Assembly: GCF_009928415.1 (NCBI RefSeq)
Contig: NZ_JAABNN010000001.1
Coordinates: forward strand, 528,086 to 592,085
Source: Bacillus sp. USDA818B3_A
Lineage (GTDB): Bacteria > Bacillota > Bacilli > Bacillales > Cytobacillaceae
Direction of reading: 5' to 3'
Length of the DNA stretch: 64,000 bases
How positions within the stretch are numbered: position 1 is the stretch's first letter; the number at the start of each line of letters is the position of its first letter. The translations under genes were made by a program, and so were the position numbers. Positions 17,270 through 26,189 of this stretch are shown here, in pieces. The notes below the pieces were generated by a model. It saw only the letters and a program-made list of their open reading frames with translations, ran no database searches and was not told where the DNA came from.

Positions 17270-17737
17270 ATGGGTTACATTGAAGATCTTCGAGCTTTAG
17301 TCGGTACAAGACCCTTAATACTAACTGGGGTCACCGCTTTGGTCATTGATCAACAGCGACGTTTTCTGATGGTTCAATCCGACGAGGTTTGGAAGCTGCC
17401 GGGCGGTTTTATCGAATTAGGAGAATCTGCGGAAGAAGCTTGCAGACGTGAGATTTTAGAGGAAACTGGAATTAAAATTGGTAACATTCAATTAATAGGC
17501 GTTTTCTCGGGAGAGAGCTATTTTACAAAACTCGCTAATGGCGATGAATACTTTCCTATAACGATCGCTTACGTTACCGAAGATATACGCAGTGGGGATT
17601 TAACCCCAGATGATAAAGAAATACAAAGGGTGCAATTTTTTAAATGGTCCGCTTTTCCAAAAGAATTAGTCGAGCGAGACCGTCAGATCTTCCAAAGTTT
17701 TATTGAAAGCTTGATTTCTAATGGAAGGAAGGGATAG
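17270..17737 (+). CDS. NUDIX hydrolase
   Basis: A 155-residue hydrolase with an intact Nudix box: GGFIELGESAEEACRREI continuing into LEETGI (about residues 47-69), which fits the pattern GX5EX7REUXEEXGU. NUDIX enzymes cleave nucleoside diphosphates linked to another group; the substrate is not evident. Start is ATG 17270 with AAGGAG upstream. It is followed five bases later by a glycosyltransferase gene, which makes a nucleotide-sugar or related substrate possible. Confidence 0.9.
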   Translation: MGYIEDLRALVGTRPLILTGVTALVIDQQRRFLMVQSDEVWKLPGGFIELGESAEEACRREILEETGIKIGNIQLIGVFSGESYFTKLANGDEYFPITIAYVTEDIRSGDLTPDDKEIQRVQFFKWSAFPKELVERDRQIFQSFIESLISNGRKG

Positions 17738-17742
17738 AAAAA

Positions 17743-18837
17743 GTGAAGTCCATTGCTTTTTACATTAGTGAACCTTTTAAAATAAATCAAGGGTTTATGT
17801 ACAATCAAACGGTTATGTTGGATCAATATCGACCTATAGTCATCGGTCCTTTCCCAAATAGCGAAAATGTGCTTTATAAGTTTGAAAATTACTATAATCT
17901 GAACGAAATTGAAGACTTTGAAGCCTTTTTTAAGGAGCAAAATGTCGTAGCCATTCATGCGCATCAAGGGAAACATTCCCTTGAAATTTTACCTCTTGCA
18001 AAGCATTATAATATCCCTTTAATCGTACATTTTCGAGGGCGTGACTCCTCCACACAAACCTATAAGAGATTTCGAGAGAATGTGCTCCGTTATAAAGATT
18101 TGGTAAAACAAGGAGCAGGTTATTTTGCTGTTTGTGGTTTTTTGGCGGAGGAATTAAAAAAACTAGGATTTCCAGAAAAGAAGATTCATGTTTTATATGG
18201 TGGTCTGGATTTAAACTTGTACCCCTATTTCGAACGGTCTCTGCCAGAGGAAGGTGAAATCCGAATTTTGTCTGTTGCAAGACTAGTTGAAAAAAAGGGA
18301 TTTCTTACCCTGTTGAAAGCTTTTCAACGGATTCAGTATGAATACCCTAGAACCACCCTGCACATTATTGGAAAAGGTAAAGATGAAGAGAAAATCAGAT
18401 TATTTATTGAAGAGAACCAATTAACTGATCGTGTCTTTCTCAGAGGGTCAATGGATTCACAGCAAATTTCAAGGGAGTTAAGAAAAGCACATCTCTTTTG
18501 CCTTGCGAGCGAGACCAGCCACGATGGGGATGTAGAAGGAATACCTAATGCATTAAAAGAGGCAATGGCAAGCGGGTTACCCGTCGTATCCACCATCCAC
18601 GGAGGAATTCCAGAATTAATTGAACATAAGAAAACAGGCTATCTTGTTCCTGAAAAAGATGATTTAAAATTAGCCCAAGCACTAAAATTTTTCCTTGACC
18701 ATCCAAGAGTGTGGAAAAGATGTACAAGAAGCGCTAGACAAGTTATTGATGAAAAATTTGATTTACTTAAGCAAATCCAGGTACAACAACAGCTATACGG
18801 CATTGTGCTAGAAGACTACGATAATGGAAATCAATAA
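17743..18837 (+). CDS. GT4-family glycosyltransferase
   Basis: A 364-residue glycosyltransferase with GT-B fold. The C-terminal half shows RILSVARLVEKKGF (about residue 172), LHIIGKGKDE (~205), EGIPNALKEAMASGLPVV (the EX7E-like nucleotide-sugar site, ~266) and GGIPELIEHKKTGYL. It would move a sugar from a nucleotide donor to an unknown acceptor at the cytosolic face. The start is GTG 17743 after GGAAGGAAGGG. Second gene of the NUDIX - GT4 - HipA-like unit. Confidence 0.9.
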   Translation: MKSIAFYISEPFKINQGFMYNQTVMLDQYRPIVIGPFPNSENVLYKFENYYNLNEIEDFEAFFKEQNVVAIHAHQGKHSLEILPLAKHYNIPLIVHFRGRDSSTQTYKRFRENVLRYKDLVKQGAGYFAVCGFLAEELKKLGFPEKKIHVLYGGLDLNLYPYFERSLPEEGEIRILSVARLVEKKGFLTLLKAFQRIQYEYPRTTLHIIGKGKDEEKIRLFIEENQLTDRVFLRGSMDSQQISRELRKAHLFCLASETSHDGDVEGIPNALKEAMASGLPVVSTIHGGIPELIEHKKTGYLVPEKDDLKLAQALKFFLDHPRVWKRCTRSARQVIDEKFDLLKQIQVQQQLYGIVLEDYDNGNQ

Positions 18838-18872
18838 AATTGGAAAATTCATAAAGAAAGGGAGTGAATTAA

Positions 18873-19688
18873 ATTTCTAAGGATAAAAACAAAGCTAAAA
18901 AGCTTATTTACCCTGTTCAATATATACAAACCTTAATAGGTGGAACCGCTCATGTGATTCTTTTTAGCGATGGCAAGAAATATGTCGTGAAGTGGTTTGC
19001 TGCTGCAAAAGGAAGGGAAAAAGAAGTGGTCAATGAATATGTAATTGGCAAACTAGCCCAGCTTTTGTCACTTCCTGTGATTCCTTTTAAACTTGTCTAT
19101 ATACCGAAAAAATTTATTAAGCAAACTCCGCAATTACAATCAACTATATATAACTTCACTGCAGGAATCCAATATGTTTGTGAGTTTATTGAAAACGGTA
19201 AAGTATTTGAAGATATCAGAGAATCTCCTCCCACTAAGAAGGAGGTTAAGAACCGCGATTTGCTTGCAGGGATAATGGTATTCGACCAATGGGTGAACAA
19301 CTCCGATCGCAGTACAAGAAATGTGATTTTTGAAATTCTAAGGGATAGCAGCTATTATGTCCATATGATTGATCACGGAAGGGTATTTCCTGGGCGCTAC
19401 CAATGGTCTGCACAGACACTTACCGAGAAGCCCGTCTATAACTACCACTGGCCATTTTATATATGGGCATACACTCAACTCGAAAGTCCTAATGAACTTA
19501 CTTCGTATATAAATCAAATTGTAAACTTACCTAACGAATCCATTTATGAGGTAATCCAATCGATCCCTAATGAGTGGAAGGTCGGTGCAGAAGATAAAGA
19601 TGCCCTGTACCAGTTTCTATTAAACCAGAAAAATCACTTGCCGGACATTGTAGATCATATTATTCAATATCATAGTAATGTAAAATGA
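18873..19688 (+). CDS. HipA-like kinase with probable ATT start codon
   Basis: A 271-residue HipA-family kinase homologue. VVKWFAAAKGREKEV carries the likely ATP-binding Lys, DQWVNNSDRSTRNVI (about residue 128) is the catalytic loop pattern with Asp and Asn, and MIDHGRVF (~152) replaces the DFG motif. No ATG, GTG or TTG lies in frame in the first 27 codons: the frame is closed by TAA at 18870-18872 and the next codon is ATT (18873), six bases after AGGGAGTG. Starting there gives SKDKNKAKKLIYPVQYIQTL, a normal family N-terminus; the alternative GTG at 18954 would remove it. No HipB partner is present. Confidence 0.7.
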   Translation: MSKDKNKAKKLIYPVQYIQTLIGGTAHVILFSDGKKYVVKWFAAAKGREKEVVNEYVIGKLAQLLSLPVIPFKLVYIPKKFIKQTPQLQSTIYNFTAGIQYVCEFIENGKVFEDIRESPPTKKEVKNRDLLAGIMVFDQWVNNSDRSTRNVIFEILRDSSYYVHMIDHGRVFPGRYQWSAQTLTEKPVYNYHWPFYIWAYTQLESPNELTSYINQIVNLPNESIYEVIQSIPNEWKVGAEDKDALYQFLLNQKNHLPDIVDHIIQYHSNVK

Positions 19689-19703
19689 CAACCTCATTAA
19701 ACC

Positions 19704-19739
19704 AAAAGTAACTCCTTTCTTGAAGGCAGTTACTTTTTA
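19704..19739 (+). terminator. Terminator of the NUDIX/GT4/HipA-like unit
   Basis: AAAGTAACT...AGTTACTTT with inner CCTT/AAGG pairing, followed by Ts. Confidence 0.75.
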
Positions 19740-19901
19740 CTTGAAAATCTTCCATTCCCTTTTTTTCGCTCGTTTTTACGAGTCCTTTACATATCAAAAT
19801 GAGCTTTTATAAGTACTTCGACTAAACCTTAATTTGGTACTAATAAACCAAAGTTAACCATACTCTTTAATGGAATCCATTAAGAAGGAGTGGAAAGTTT
19901 A

Positions 19902-21317
19902 GTGGTTAAAGTTAAGGTTAGGTTACGGCCTATTGCTAATAAGATCAATTTACCCACTGTAATGAAAACTACTATCCTGCCGGGTGATTCTATTGAACGA
20001 TTATTTATTGCCACCCAGGCAGGCGAGATTTTTTACATCGGAAACTCAGGTTTAAGAACTTTTTTAGATATACGCCAGCAAATCATCAAACTTGGTGCTT
20101 CTAGCGGAGGATATGATGAACGGGGATTACTCGGGTTAGCGTTTCATCCCGATTTTTATTATAACGGTCTGTTTTATCTCCATTATTCACTAGCTGGATC
20201 AGAAGGCCCAGGTGCTCTTACTGAAAATTTTAAGCCTAACCCCTGTGATCCTAAAACCTTAAACCAGCAGTGGGTAAATAGAGAGACACACTATGATCAT
20301 ATCGATACAGTGGAAGAATGGTTTTTACAATCGAATGGTCACCCTCGAAAACGGCGGACACTACTTAACTTAAGAAGGCCATTTATGAATCATAATGGTG
20401 TCAACAGTTTAAACTTTTCACCAGAAACAAGAAAACTTGTTCTAACAACTGGTGATGGTGGATCAGGCTATGATCCATTCAACCTAAGTCAGGATATTAT
20501 GGAAATAGCCGGAAAAATTATTGAAATTGACGTCAGTAAACATACATTTATCGATCATCCACCGGTAGTCACACGTTTTAACGAACTTCCTGTACCAATT
20601 CAAGAAATCCTAACAGTCATAGCCAAAGGAGTCCGCAATATACCAGGAATTTCCTATCAAAGGTCTTACAATCAATATATAAAATATGCAGGAAATGTCG
20701 GACAGGATATGGCCGAGTCGATTTTTTCATTCATACATTATAAACCAATAGCGGTAACTCAACTTATTCAGGCTTCTTTAAGACACATGGAACTAGACCA
20801 AGATGGGTTGATTAACTTTGGCTGGCGAGGCTGGGAAGGTGATTTCCCTACTTCAATAATAAATCGGTGCGCCGGAAATCCGACAATGGATGAGCAAATG
20901 ATTGCCTATTTCAATGAAGCAGTGAACACAACAGCGAGGCGCCGTCTGCCTCTAACTAGTTATTTTCATTCAGATCTCAGGCCCGAAAAATTCGGAGGAA
21001 CTGCTCTTACAGGAGTTCAAGCCTATTCGGGGAATGGAATCCCCGGCTTAACGGGTGGCGTAGTGTTCACCGATCTTGCGCGAAAAGAAAAAACTCACTC
21101 CCCTGCTAGAGGCGTTTTAGCTTATTCCAGGGTTAGAACAGATGGTAAACCAAATGACTTTACGGTAATTGAAACGGATCATGATTTTGGATCTCAATCC
21201 GCCTATTATGTTAATTTGGGAACAAATCGGGATCAAACCAGACTCTATTTAGGAGTTTATGGCTCGATGAAAGTGACTGATTTAAACCAAGGTACTATTT
21301 TTGAAATTGTTTCATGA
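19902..21317 (+). CDS. PQQ-dependent glucose/sorbosone dehydrogenase-like protein
   Basis: A 471-residue protein of the GSDH beta-propeller family (soluble aldose sugar dehydrogenases). Visible family features: GLLGLAFHPDFYYNGLFYLHY (about residue 85), NHNGVNSLNFSPETRKLVLTTGDGG (quoted in part: LVLTTGDGG, ~185) and INFGWRGWEGD (~305). No signal peptide is seen, unlike most family members, so it may be cytosolic or leave by another route. GTG at 19902 is chosen because AAGGAG lies 11 bases upstream; GTG 19890 would overlap that site. Single gene. Confidence 0.75.
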   Translation: MVKVKVRLRPIANKINLPTVMKTTILPGDSIERLFIATQAGEIFYIGNSGLRTFLDIRQQIIKLGASSGGYDERGLLGLAFHPDFYYNGLFYLHYSLAGSEGPGALTENFKPNPCDPKTLNQQWVNRETHYDHIDTVEEWFLQSNGHPRKRRTLLNLRRPFMNHNGVNSLNFSPETRKLVLTTGDGGSGYDPFNLSQDIMEIAGKIIEIDVSKHTFIDHPPVVTRFNELPVPIQEILTVIAKGVRNIPGISYQRSYNQYIKYAGNVGQDMAESIFSFIHYKPIAVTQLIQASLRHMELDQDGLINFGWRGWEGDFPTSIINRCAGNPTMDEQMIAYFNEAVNTTARRRLPLTSYFHSDLRPEKFGGTALTGVQAYSGNGIPGLTGGVVFTDLARKEKTHSPARGVLAYSRVRTDGKPNDFTVIETDHDFGSQSAYYVNLGTNRDQTRLYLGVYGSMKVTDLNQGTIFEIVS

Positions 21318-21377
21318 CTCATCCATTCGACTAATACTGAAATTTAGAGGAAGGTTTGTCCAAACCTATCGAAAAAG

Positions 21378-21410
21378 TAAAGCCCGAAAACTATGATTTT
21401 CGGGCTTTTA
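21378..21410. terminator. Bidirectional terminator
   Basis: TAAAGCCCGAAAA / TTTTCGGGCTTTA stem with a six-base loop between convergent genes. Confidence 0.85.
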
Positions 21411-21456
21411 GTATGAATGATTTTATCCAAGTAAACGATTCTGTAAGAAGGATATT

Positions 21457-22707
21457 TTATAATGATACAGTTATATCCTTTGGACTGCGCTTTTTAGCCG
21501 GCGCAGTTTCTTTAATACCAAACGTACCAATAAAAGCAACCAAACCAGCAGCTGCAGCAACCCATAATGGCGCAGTCAATGAAATCTTATCTGCTAGAAT
21601 TCCCGCTAAGATCGGACCTGCACTGCCACCAATGATTTCGCTCGTTAAAATGACGAAACTGATTGATGTCGCCGAAAACGTTCTCGGAACAGACTCAGCT
21701 GGTATAACGTTTAAAATAAGTGGCTGGTATCCATTTCCAATGGCAAACACGATCATTGAAATAAGTAAAAGTGGAAAATTCTGATAGGTAAGTGCAATCG
21801 TAACTGGCAGGAATATCGCAATGAATGAACATATTTTGATAACAGGCAATCGGCCGACTCGGTCTGAAAGAGCTGGGCCGCCTAATTGACTGAGAAACAT
21901 CATTAGCCCCATTAACCCTAACAACATCCCGATTTGACTTTCATTATAATCCGTTGCACCTGCAAACATAGTTGGTAAAAACGCGGTTAAAGTTAAAATA
22001 AACATCATATTGCATATACCAATGATCGCATTTAGCCAAACATTACGAGTCTTAAATACACGAAGAAACTCTGCTTTGGTTGGTTTGTCCACGGACACTT
22101 CAGCATGATGAGCCGATACAGCCTTTGGTTCCCGTAAATAAATCCACAAAATCAAACCCACAATCATTCCTGGTATCGCAATTAAATAAAAAGAGGATCG
22201 CCAGCCAAAAGACACAGCCAATGCCACGGTCACAACCGGTGCCAATGTACCACCTATCAACGATGAAGCACTTTGAACAACCCCCATGTTAAATCCTCTT
22301 CGTTTCTCAGAGGACTCGGCCATAACAATGGATTGAACAAGCGGCATAACAGGCCCTTCTGCCAATCCCATCAATACTCTAATTAATAATAACGAAGTAA
22401 AAGAGCCAACAATACCGGTTAATAATGTTGCAATGGAGAAGATGAAAACAAAAAGGACGAGCATCATTTTCTTTTTCCCAAGAAAGTCTGAAAGGCTGGC
22501 AAAAATTAATGTTGATAATCCAAAAAATACACCTGTTAAACCTACTGTTACCCCAAGTTGAGTATTGTTTAAGTCTAAATCAGGCATGATGAATGGAAAT
22601 ACAAACCCTAAGCTTAAACGATCCAAAAACACCAACCCAACAACTAAAAACATGATGATGATTAGAAAGTTTTCATATTTCCAAAAACTCTTTCGGTCTT
22701 CTCTCAT
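21457..22707 (-). CDS. MFS transporter of the aromatic cluster
   Basis: A 416-residue 12-helix major facilitator protein. The loop-2 motif is DFLGKKKMM and the mirrored motif is DRVGRLPV. The long hydrophobic helices and EGPVMPLVQSIVMAESSEKRRGFNMG (quoted in part: MAESSEKRRGFN) recall the anion:cation symporter family, which imports organic and aromatic acids. Start at ATG 22707 after GGAGGGG. Its promoter region is almost a copy of the one in front of the hydrolase operon (22736-22830 against 29228-29320), so it is very likely the uptake system for the same substrate. Confidence 0.85.
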   Translation of the reverse strand: MREDRKSFWKYENFLIIIMFLVVGLVFLDRLSLGFVFPFIMPDLDLNNTQLGVTVGLTGVFFGLSTLIFASLSDFLGKKKMMLVLFVFIFSIATLLTGIVGSFTSLLLIRVLMGLAEGPVMPLVQSIVMAESSEKRRGFNMGVVQSASSLIGGTLAPVVTVALAVSFGWRSSFYLIAIPGMIVGLILWIYLREPKAVSAHHAEVSVDKPTKAEFLRVFKTRNVWLNAIIGICNMMFILTLTAFLPTMFAGATDYNESQIGMLLGLMGLMMFLSQLGGPALSDRVGRLPVIKICSFIAIFLPVTIALTYQNFPLLLISMIVFAIGNGYQPLILNVIPAESVPRTFSATSISFVILTSEIIGGSAGPILAGILADKISLTAPLWVAAAAGLVAFIGTFGIKETAPAKKRSPKDITVSL

Positions 22708-22735
22708 GGATTCCCCTCCTTTATTCTTAATCGTT

Positions 22736-22769
22736 ATTATAAATAGAAACAAAAATGAAAACGTCTACA
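22736..22769 (-). promoter_or_regulatory. Promoter with cre-like box for the MFS gene
   Basis: TATAAT (minus strand, 22741-22736) with a cre-like sequence at 22756-22769 (TGAAAACGTCTACA, 13 of 14 to the CcpA consensus) lying over the -35 region; there is no good TTGACA, suggesting a need for an activator. The flanking ~95 bp is shared, ungapped over the first ~60, with the promoter at 29228-29261. Confidence 0.6.
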
Positions 22770-22805
22770 TTTTTATTGAAAATTATATTAATTTTTATCA
22801 TATTC

Positions 22806-23729
22806 CTAATATTTTAAATATTTTTCCAAATCTAATATGTTTAGTTGTTCCAAATATTGATAAGTTTCTATGCCTCTCTTGCTGTGACTAACATTCTTAG
22901 GGTTATTCTGTAATTTTTTTCGAAATTGAAAAGGTGTTGTATGGAAGGTATCCTTAAAAATTTTATGAAACGAGCTGATATTTGAAAATCCGGACTCCAT
23001 CGCAATTTGAATCATCGGCAAATCCGTCTCAAGCAATTGTTGGACCGCATGTTCTAGTCTGATACTATTTAAAAACTTTATAAAAGACTGTCCCATATGC
23101 TTCTGAAAATACTTAGAAAGGTACGGGACACTTAGCTTTTCATTTAGTGCAAGCTCATTAAGTGTTAGAGGGTGCATATAATTTTGATGGATATAATTGA
23201 TTATTCTCGTTAATCTATTTCTATCTTTCTTGCGGCTTGAGTTTATCTTGTTATTATTATTTTGTTTGAATTTGGTGATAAGGTTGTAAACAATATCCAG
23301 AAGCAGTGAATGAATTTTAATGGTATACCCCGGCTCCTTCTCGTTTATGGCAGCCATTAATTGAGCAAGTAACGTTCTCATCCTATTAAAACGTTTTTGA
23401 TTTTCGTGGTAAAATGATTTACAGTCAAAGACTTCCATTTCAATTTCAGCATAATATTTTTTAATAAAGGAAAGAGGTATCTGCAATACGATCAGCCGAT
23501 TATCTTCACTCGATTCAACTCCATGGACCTCATCATGGTTAATAAGAAGCAGATCATTTTCCTGTAGGTGATACTCGTTTTTTCCGACATAAGCATGTAT
23601 TTGCCCTTTTAGCACAAATATGATTTCAATCCGATCATGCCAGTGCATAGCAATATATTTTACACTAGTCATTAACATGAAAAATGGCACATCATCGTTA
23701 ACTGCTACACTTTCATATGGGTAATTCAT
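22806..23729 (-). CDS. AraC-family regulator of the aromatic cluster
   Basis: A 307-residue regulator: N-terminal cupin-like sensor (HWHDRIEIIFVLKGQIHAYV, about residues 30-50) and C-terminal double helix-turn-helix (about 190-290: LTLNELALNEKLSVPYLSKYF and QIAMESGFSNISSFHKIFK). It lies between the extradiol dioxygenase gene and the MFS gene on the same strand. ATG 23729 is preferred over GTG 23735 because of spacing from AGGAG. Probably the activator of the two promoters that share a duplicated control region; AraC proteins of this kind usually answer to the pathway substrate. Confidence 0.85.
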   Translation of the reverse strand: MNYPYESVAVNDDVPFFMLMTSVKYIAMHWHDRIEIIFVLKGQIHAYVGKNEYHLQENDLLLINHDEVHGVESSEDNRLIVLQIPLSFIKKYYAEIEMEVFDCKSFYHENQKRFNRMRTLLAQLMAAINEKEPGYTIKIHSLLLDIVYNLITKFKQNNNNKINSSRKKDRNRLTRIINYIHQNYMHPLTLNELALNEKLSVPYLSKYFQKHMGQSFIKFLNSIRLEHAVQQLLETDLPMIQIAMESGFSNISSFHKIFKDTFHTTPFQFRKKLQNNPKNVSHSKRGIETYQYLEQLNILDLEKYLKY

Positions 23730-23773
23730 TTCCACAACTCTCCTGATTTTAAAAGAATCTTGTCTATAATTTA

Positions 23774-23804
23774 CAAAAAGGACACCATATAAGATGTCCT
23801 TTTC
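23774..23804 (-). terminator. Terminator after the dioxygenase gene
   Basis: Minus strand AAAAGGACA...TGTCCTTTTT, closing the catabolic operon. Confidence 0.85.
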
Positions 23805-23815
23805 AGTATCAATTC

Positions 23816-24760
23816 TTATGCTTTTTCTCGGATACTATCAAACTGCGCTGTTTCAAAAATATTGACTTCATCCCAGGCATCATTTGGATTTTCTTCGACT
23901 TTCCACATTTTAGGACCATAATCCGGAGCAAAATAGAGTGGAGAGCCGCCATAAATTTCAATTCGGTTGCCGCCCGGTTCGATGGCATAAGTCGTGAATG
24001 CCTCACCAACAGCATGCTTAAATGGTTTCATTTCTAATCTATAACCGTTATCAACAACATAATCAGCTGTCTCAAGTACTTGATCACGATTTTCAACCGC
24101 GAAGCAAACATGGTTTAGTGGTCCGTTTTCTTTATGGAAATCAGCGAAAAGAGCGATCTCATGAGATAGACTTGATACAGCCAGGAGGGATCCAACCTCT
24201 GTTCCATTTGGAATGACAATTCCTTCATTATGTTTGAAACCCAGTTCCTGATAATGTTTACGATGACGAGTTACATCGCTTGTCCAAAGTGTTATATGAT
24301 CCAAACGTCTTACCGACGCACCCCGGCTTGGGTTCTTTTGCGGACGGGATCTCCATTTACTTTTCTTCTCGTCAGGAATATCGGCAAGTTCAACATCCCA
24401 AAATATTTCTTCCAGATGCCCTTCAGGCGAATAAAATTGGAAGGCTTTCCCATGGCCAAGATCGCCATCAATCCACCCTTTTCCACAACCCATATTTTTT
24501 ATATGTTCAACCGCATCCAGTAAATCCTCGTCACTTTCAGCACGCCAGCCAATATGGCCTAGACCATTGGTTTTTGCTTCTGTTATCTTTAAACTGTGAT
24601 GGAAAAATTCCCCCCATGCCCGTAAGTAGATAGATTGACCCATCCGGCCTGATTCTTCTAACCCTAAAACATCTTTAAAAAACTTTGCAGACTCTTCAGG
24701 TTTTGGACTTAATATTTCGACGTGTGCTAATTGAGAGATAAAATGATTTCTTTTTGGCAT
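23816..24760 (-). CDS. Type I extradiol ring-cleavage dioxygenase
   Basis: A 314-residue two-module vicinal-oxygen-chelate dioxygenase of the catechol 2,3-dioxygenase family. The Fe(II) ligands can be read in the C-terminal module: His in RLDHITLWTSD (about residue 154), His in PLNHVCFAVEN (~219) and Glu in GGNRIEIYGG (~270). It opens a catecholic ring next to the two hydroxyls (meta cleavage). Last gene of the operon and separated from the flavin monooxygenase gene by an interspersed repeat. Length and ligands suggest an active enzyme; ring substrate unknown. Confidence 0.9.
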   Translation of the reverse strand: MPKRNHFISQLAHVEILSPKPEESAKFFKDVLGLEESGRMGQSIYLRAWGEFFHHSLKITEAKTNGLGHIGWRAESDEDLLDAVEHIKNMGCGKGWIDGDLGHGKAFQFYSPEGHLEEIFWDVELADIPDEKKSKWRSRPQKNPSRGASVRRLDHITLWTSDVTRHRKHYQELGFKHNEGIVIPNGTEVGSLLAVSSLSHEIALFADFHKENGPLNHVCFAVENRDQVLETADYVVDNGYRLEMKPFKHAVGEAFTTYAIEPGGNRIEIYGGSPLYFAPDYGPKMWKVEENPNDAWDEVNIFETAQFDSIREKA

Positions 24761-24829
24761 TGTTTATTCCTCCAAATATATTAATAGTTTTATAAACATC
24801 AGTTATATATTTAGCTCTGTTAAACTTAG

Positions 24830-24962
24830 CTGTTGATTTCCGCTCCAGGCGTTCGCTTTCCGCGGGCGTGCCGGGGAGCCTCCTCGACGCTGAAAGCGTC
24901 TGCGGGGTCTCCCCAGCCCCGTACTCCCGCAGGAGTCGATCGCCTTCCGCTCCAATCAACAG
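24830..24962. repeat. Bacillaceae interspersed palindromic repeat (~133 bp)
   Basis: A GC-rich element bounded by the inverted ends CTGTTGATT and AATCAACAG, with inner complementary parts (TTTCCGCTCC / GGAGCGGAA type arms, plus AGCCTCC and GCGGGGTCTCC). I recognise this as one of the mobile-element-like palindromic repeats scattered through many Bacillaceae genomes. It sits inside the catabolic operon, between the monooxygenase and dioxygenase genes, and would form a large hairpin in the mRNA. No coding sequence. Confidence 0.85.
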
Positions 24963-25017
24963 TGTAAAAAAACAACAATGTGGTTTAACAGATCCTTATA
25001 TTTAAAAATTAGTACTT

Positions 25018-26148
25018 TTAAATAGTCTCAGTCATTCTAATTAAACTCTGAGCAACGATGGCATTGGGGTTGTTCTCTTTTGGAAGCTTTCCTTCCAATT
25101 GCAATAGTTCCCACTCCACCAGCGTGTTCGAATTATCTACTACGAATTTACAGCGATCAAAACGCCGTTCCATGAATTGATCTAAAATGGCTGTTAGAGG
25201 CAAGTCCTCTTGAAGCAATTCAGCTAATACCAGTCCATCTTCAATTGCCATGGCAGCTCCTTGAGCCAAATGAGGAACGGTTGCATGTGCAGAGTCTCCA
25301 ATAAGGAGCACTCGGTCGCGATACCAAGGCTTCTCAACGATCAGAGTCTCGAGCGGCCGATAAACCACACCTTTTGGATCAGTGATTTGTTCGCTTAATT
25401 CAGCTATTAAACCGCCAAATTCCTGAAAAGCTTCCCGCATTTCAACATGGAGCTGATCCTCCTGCTTCCAAGGATTACCTGGTTCAGCTGTCACGATAAA
25501 AACATACACGCTATCTTTTGTCATCGGAACAATGCCGGCTTTTGCTTTTCGACCATAATACATGGTTATGTTCTCAATATCCTTTGGACGCGGAAGGGTG
25601 TAACGCCAAACAGCCTGACCGACAAAATTCGGCTGAATCTCACCAAACACCATATTACGCACCTTTGATCTCACACCATCTGCACCAATGACAAGATCAT
25701 AGGTCCCAGATGTTCCATCGGTAAATTTTGTATAGACAAAACTATCTCCATTTTCAATGATTTCTACAGAAGTACCCAACCTGATCTTAGTTCCAGATTC
25801 AATTGCCGCCTTATATAAAATTTGGTGAAGATTTCTTCTTGGGACCCCTCCTGTGATATTAAAATTTCCGGAAGGATGAATTGGAGCGTCCATAATCATA
25901 TTTCCCTGCGAGTCTCGGACATGCAAGGCAGAATGAGTTGTTCCTACTGACAAAAACTCATCCAAAAGACCCAATTGATCAATGGCCCTTATTGCATTCG
26001 ATTGTAGAATGATGCCGACCCCGTAAATATTCCATTCCTTTTGCTTTTCCACAATTTCAGTTTCAATTCCAGCTTTTTGTAAAGCAATCGCCGTTGCCAG
26101 CCCCCCTATGCCCCCACCTACGATCAAAACCTTTTTTACCTTTGACAT
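25018..26148 (-). CDS. FAD-dependent aromatic-ring monooxygenase
   Basis: A 376-residue class A flavoprotein hydroxylase. GGGIGGLATAIALQKAGIE (Rossmann, about residue 11), DLVIGADGVRSKVR (DG motif, ~155) and LIGDSAHATVPHLAQGAAMAIED (GD motif, quoted in part: GDSAHATVPHLAQGA, ~290) are all present. It resembles salicylate/3-hydroxybenzoate hydroxylases, adding a hydroxyl to a phenolic ring with NAD(P)H and O2, which would prepare the ring for the extradiol enzyme. AAGGAG ribosome site. Fourth gene of the operon. Confidence 0.88.
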   Translation of the reverse strand: MSKVKKVLIVGGGIGGLATAIALQKAGIETEIVEKQKEWNIYGVGIILQSNAIRAIDQLGLLDEFLSVGTTHSALHVRDSQGNMIMDAPIHPSGNFNITGGVPRRNLHQILYKAAIESGTKIRLGTSVEIIENGDSFVYTKFTDGTSGTYDLVIGADGVRSKVRNMVFGEIQPNFVGQAVWRYTLPRPKDIENITMYYGRKAKAGIVPMTKDSVYVFIVTAEPGNPWKQEDQLHVEMREAFQEFGGLIAELSEQITDPKGVVYRPLETLIVEKPWYRDRVLLIGDSAHATVPHLAQGAAMAIEDGLVLAELLQEDLPLTAILDQFMERRFDRCKFVVDNSNTLVEWELLQLEGKLPKENNPNAIVAQSLIRMTETI

Positions 26149-26189
26149 ATAAATCGCTCCTTTAAATATATTGTAAGCGAATACAATTA

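Noticed and set aside
21356-21784. Plus-strand frame of 142 codons
   Set aside because: It begins inside a terminator hairpin and is antisense to the MFS gene.
24696-24959. Reading frame of 87 codons over the GC-rich repeat
   Set aside because: It runs through a palindromic interspersed repeat and has no ribosome site; the coding look comes from the composition.
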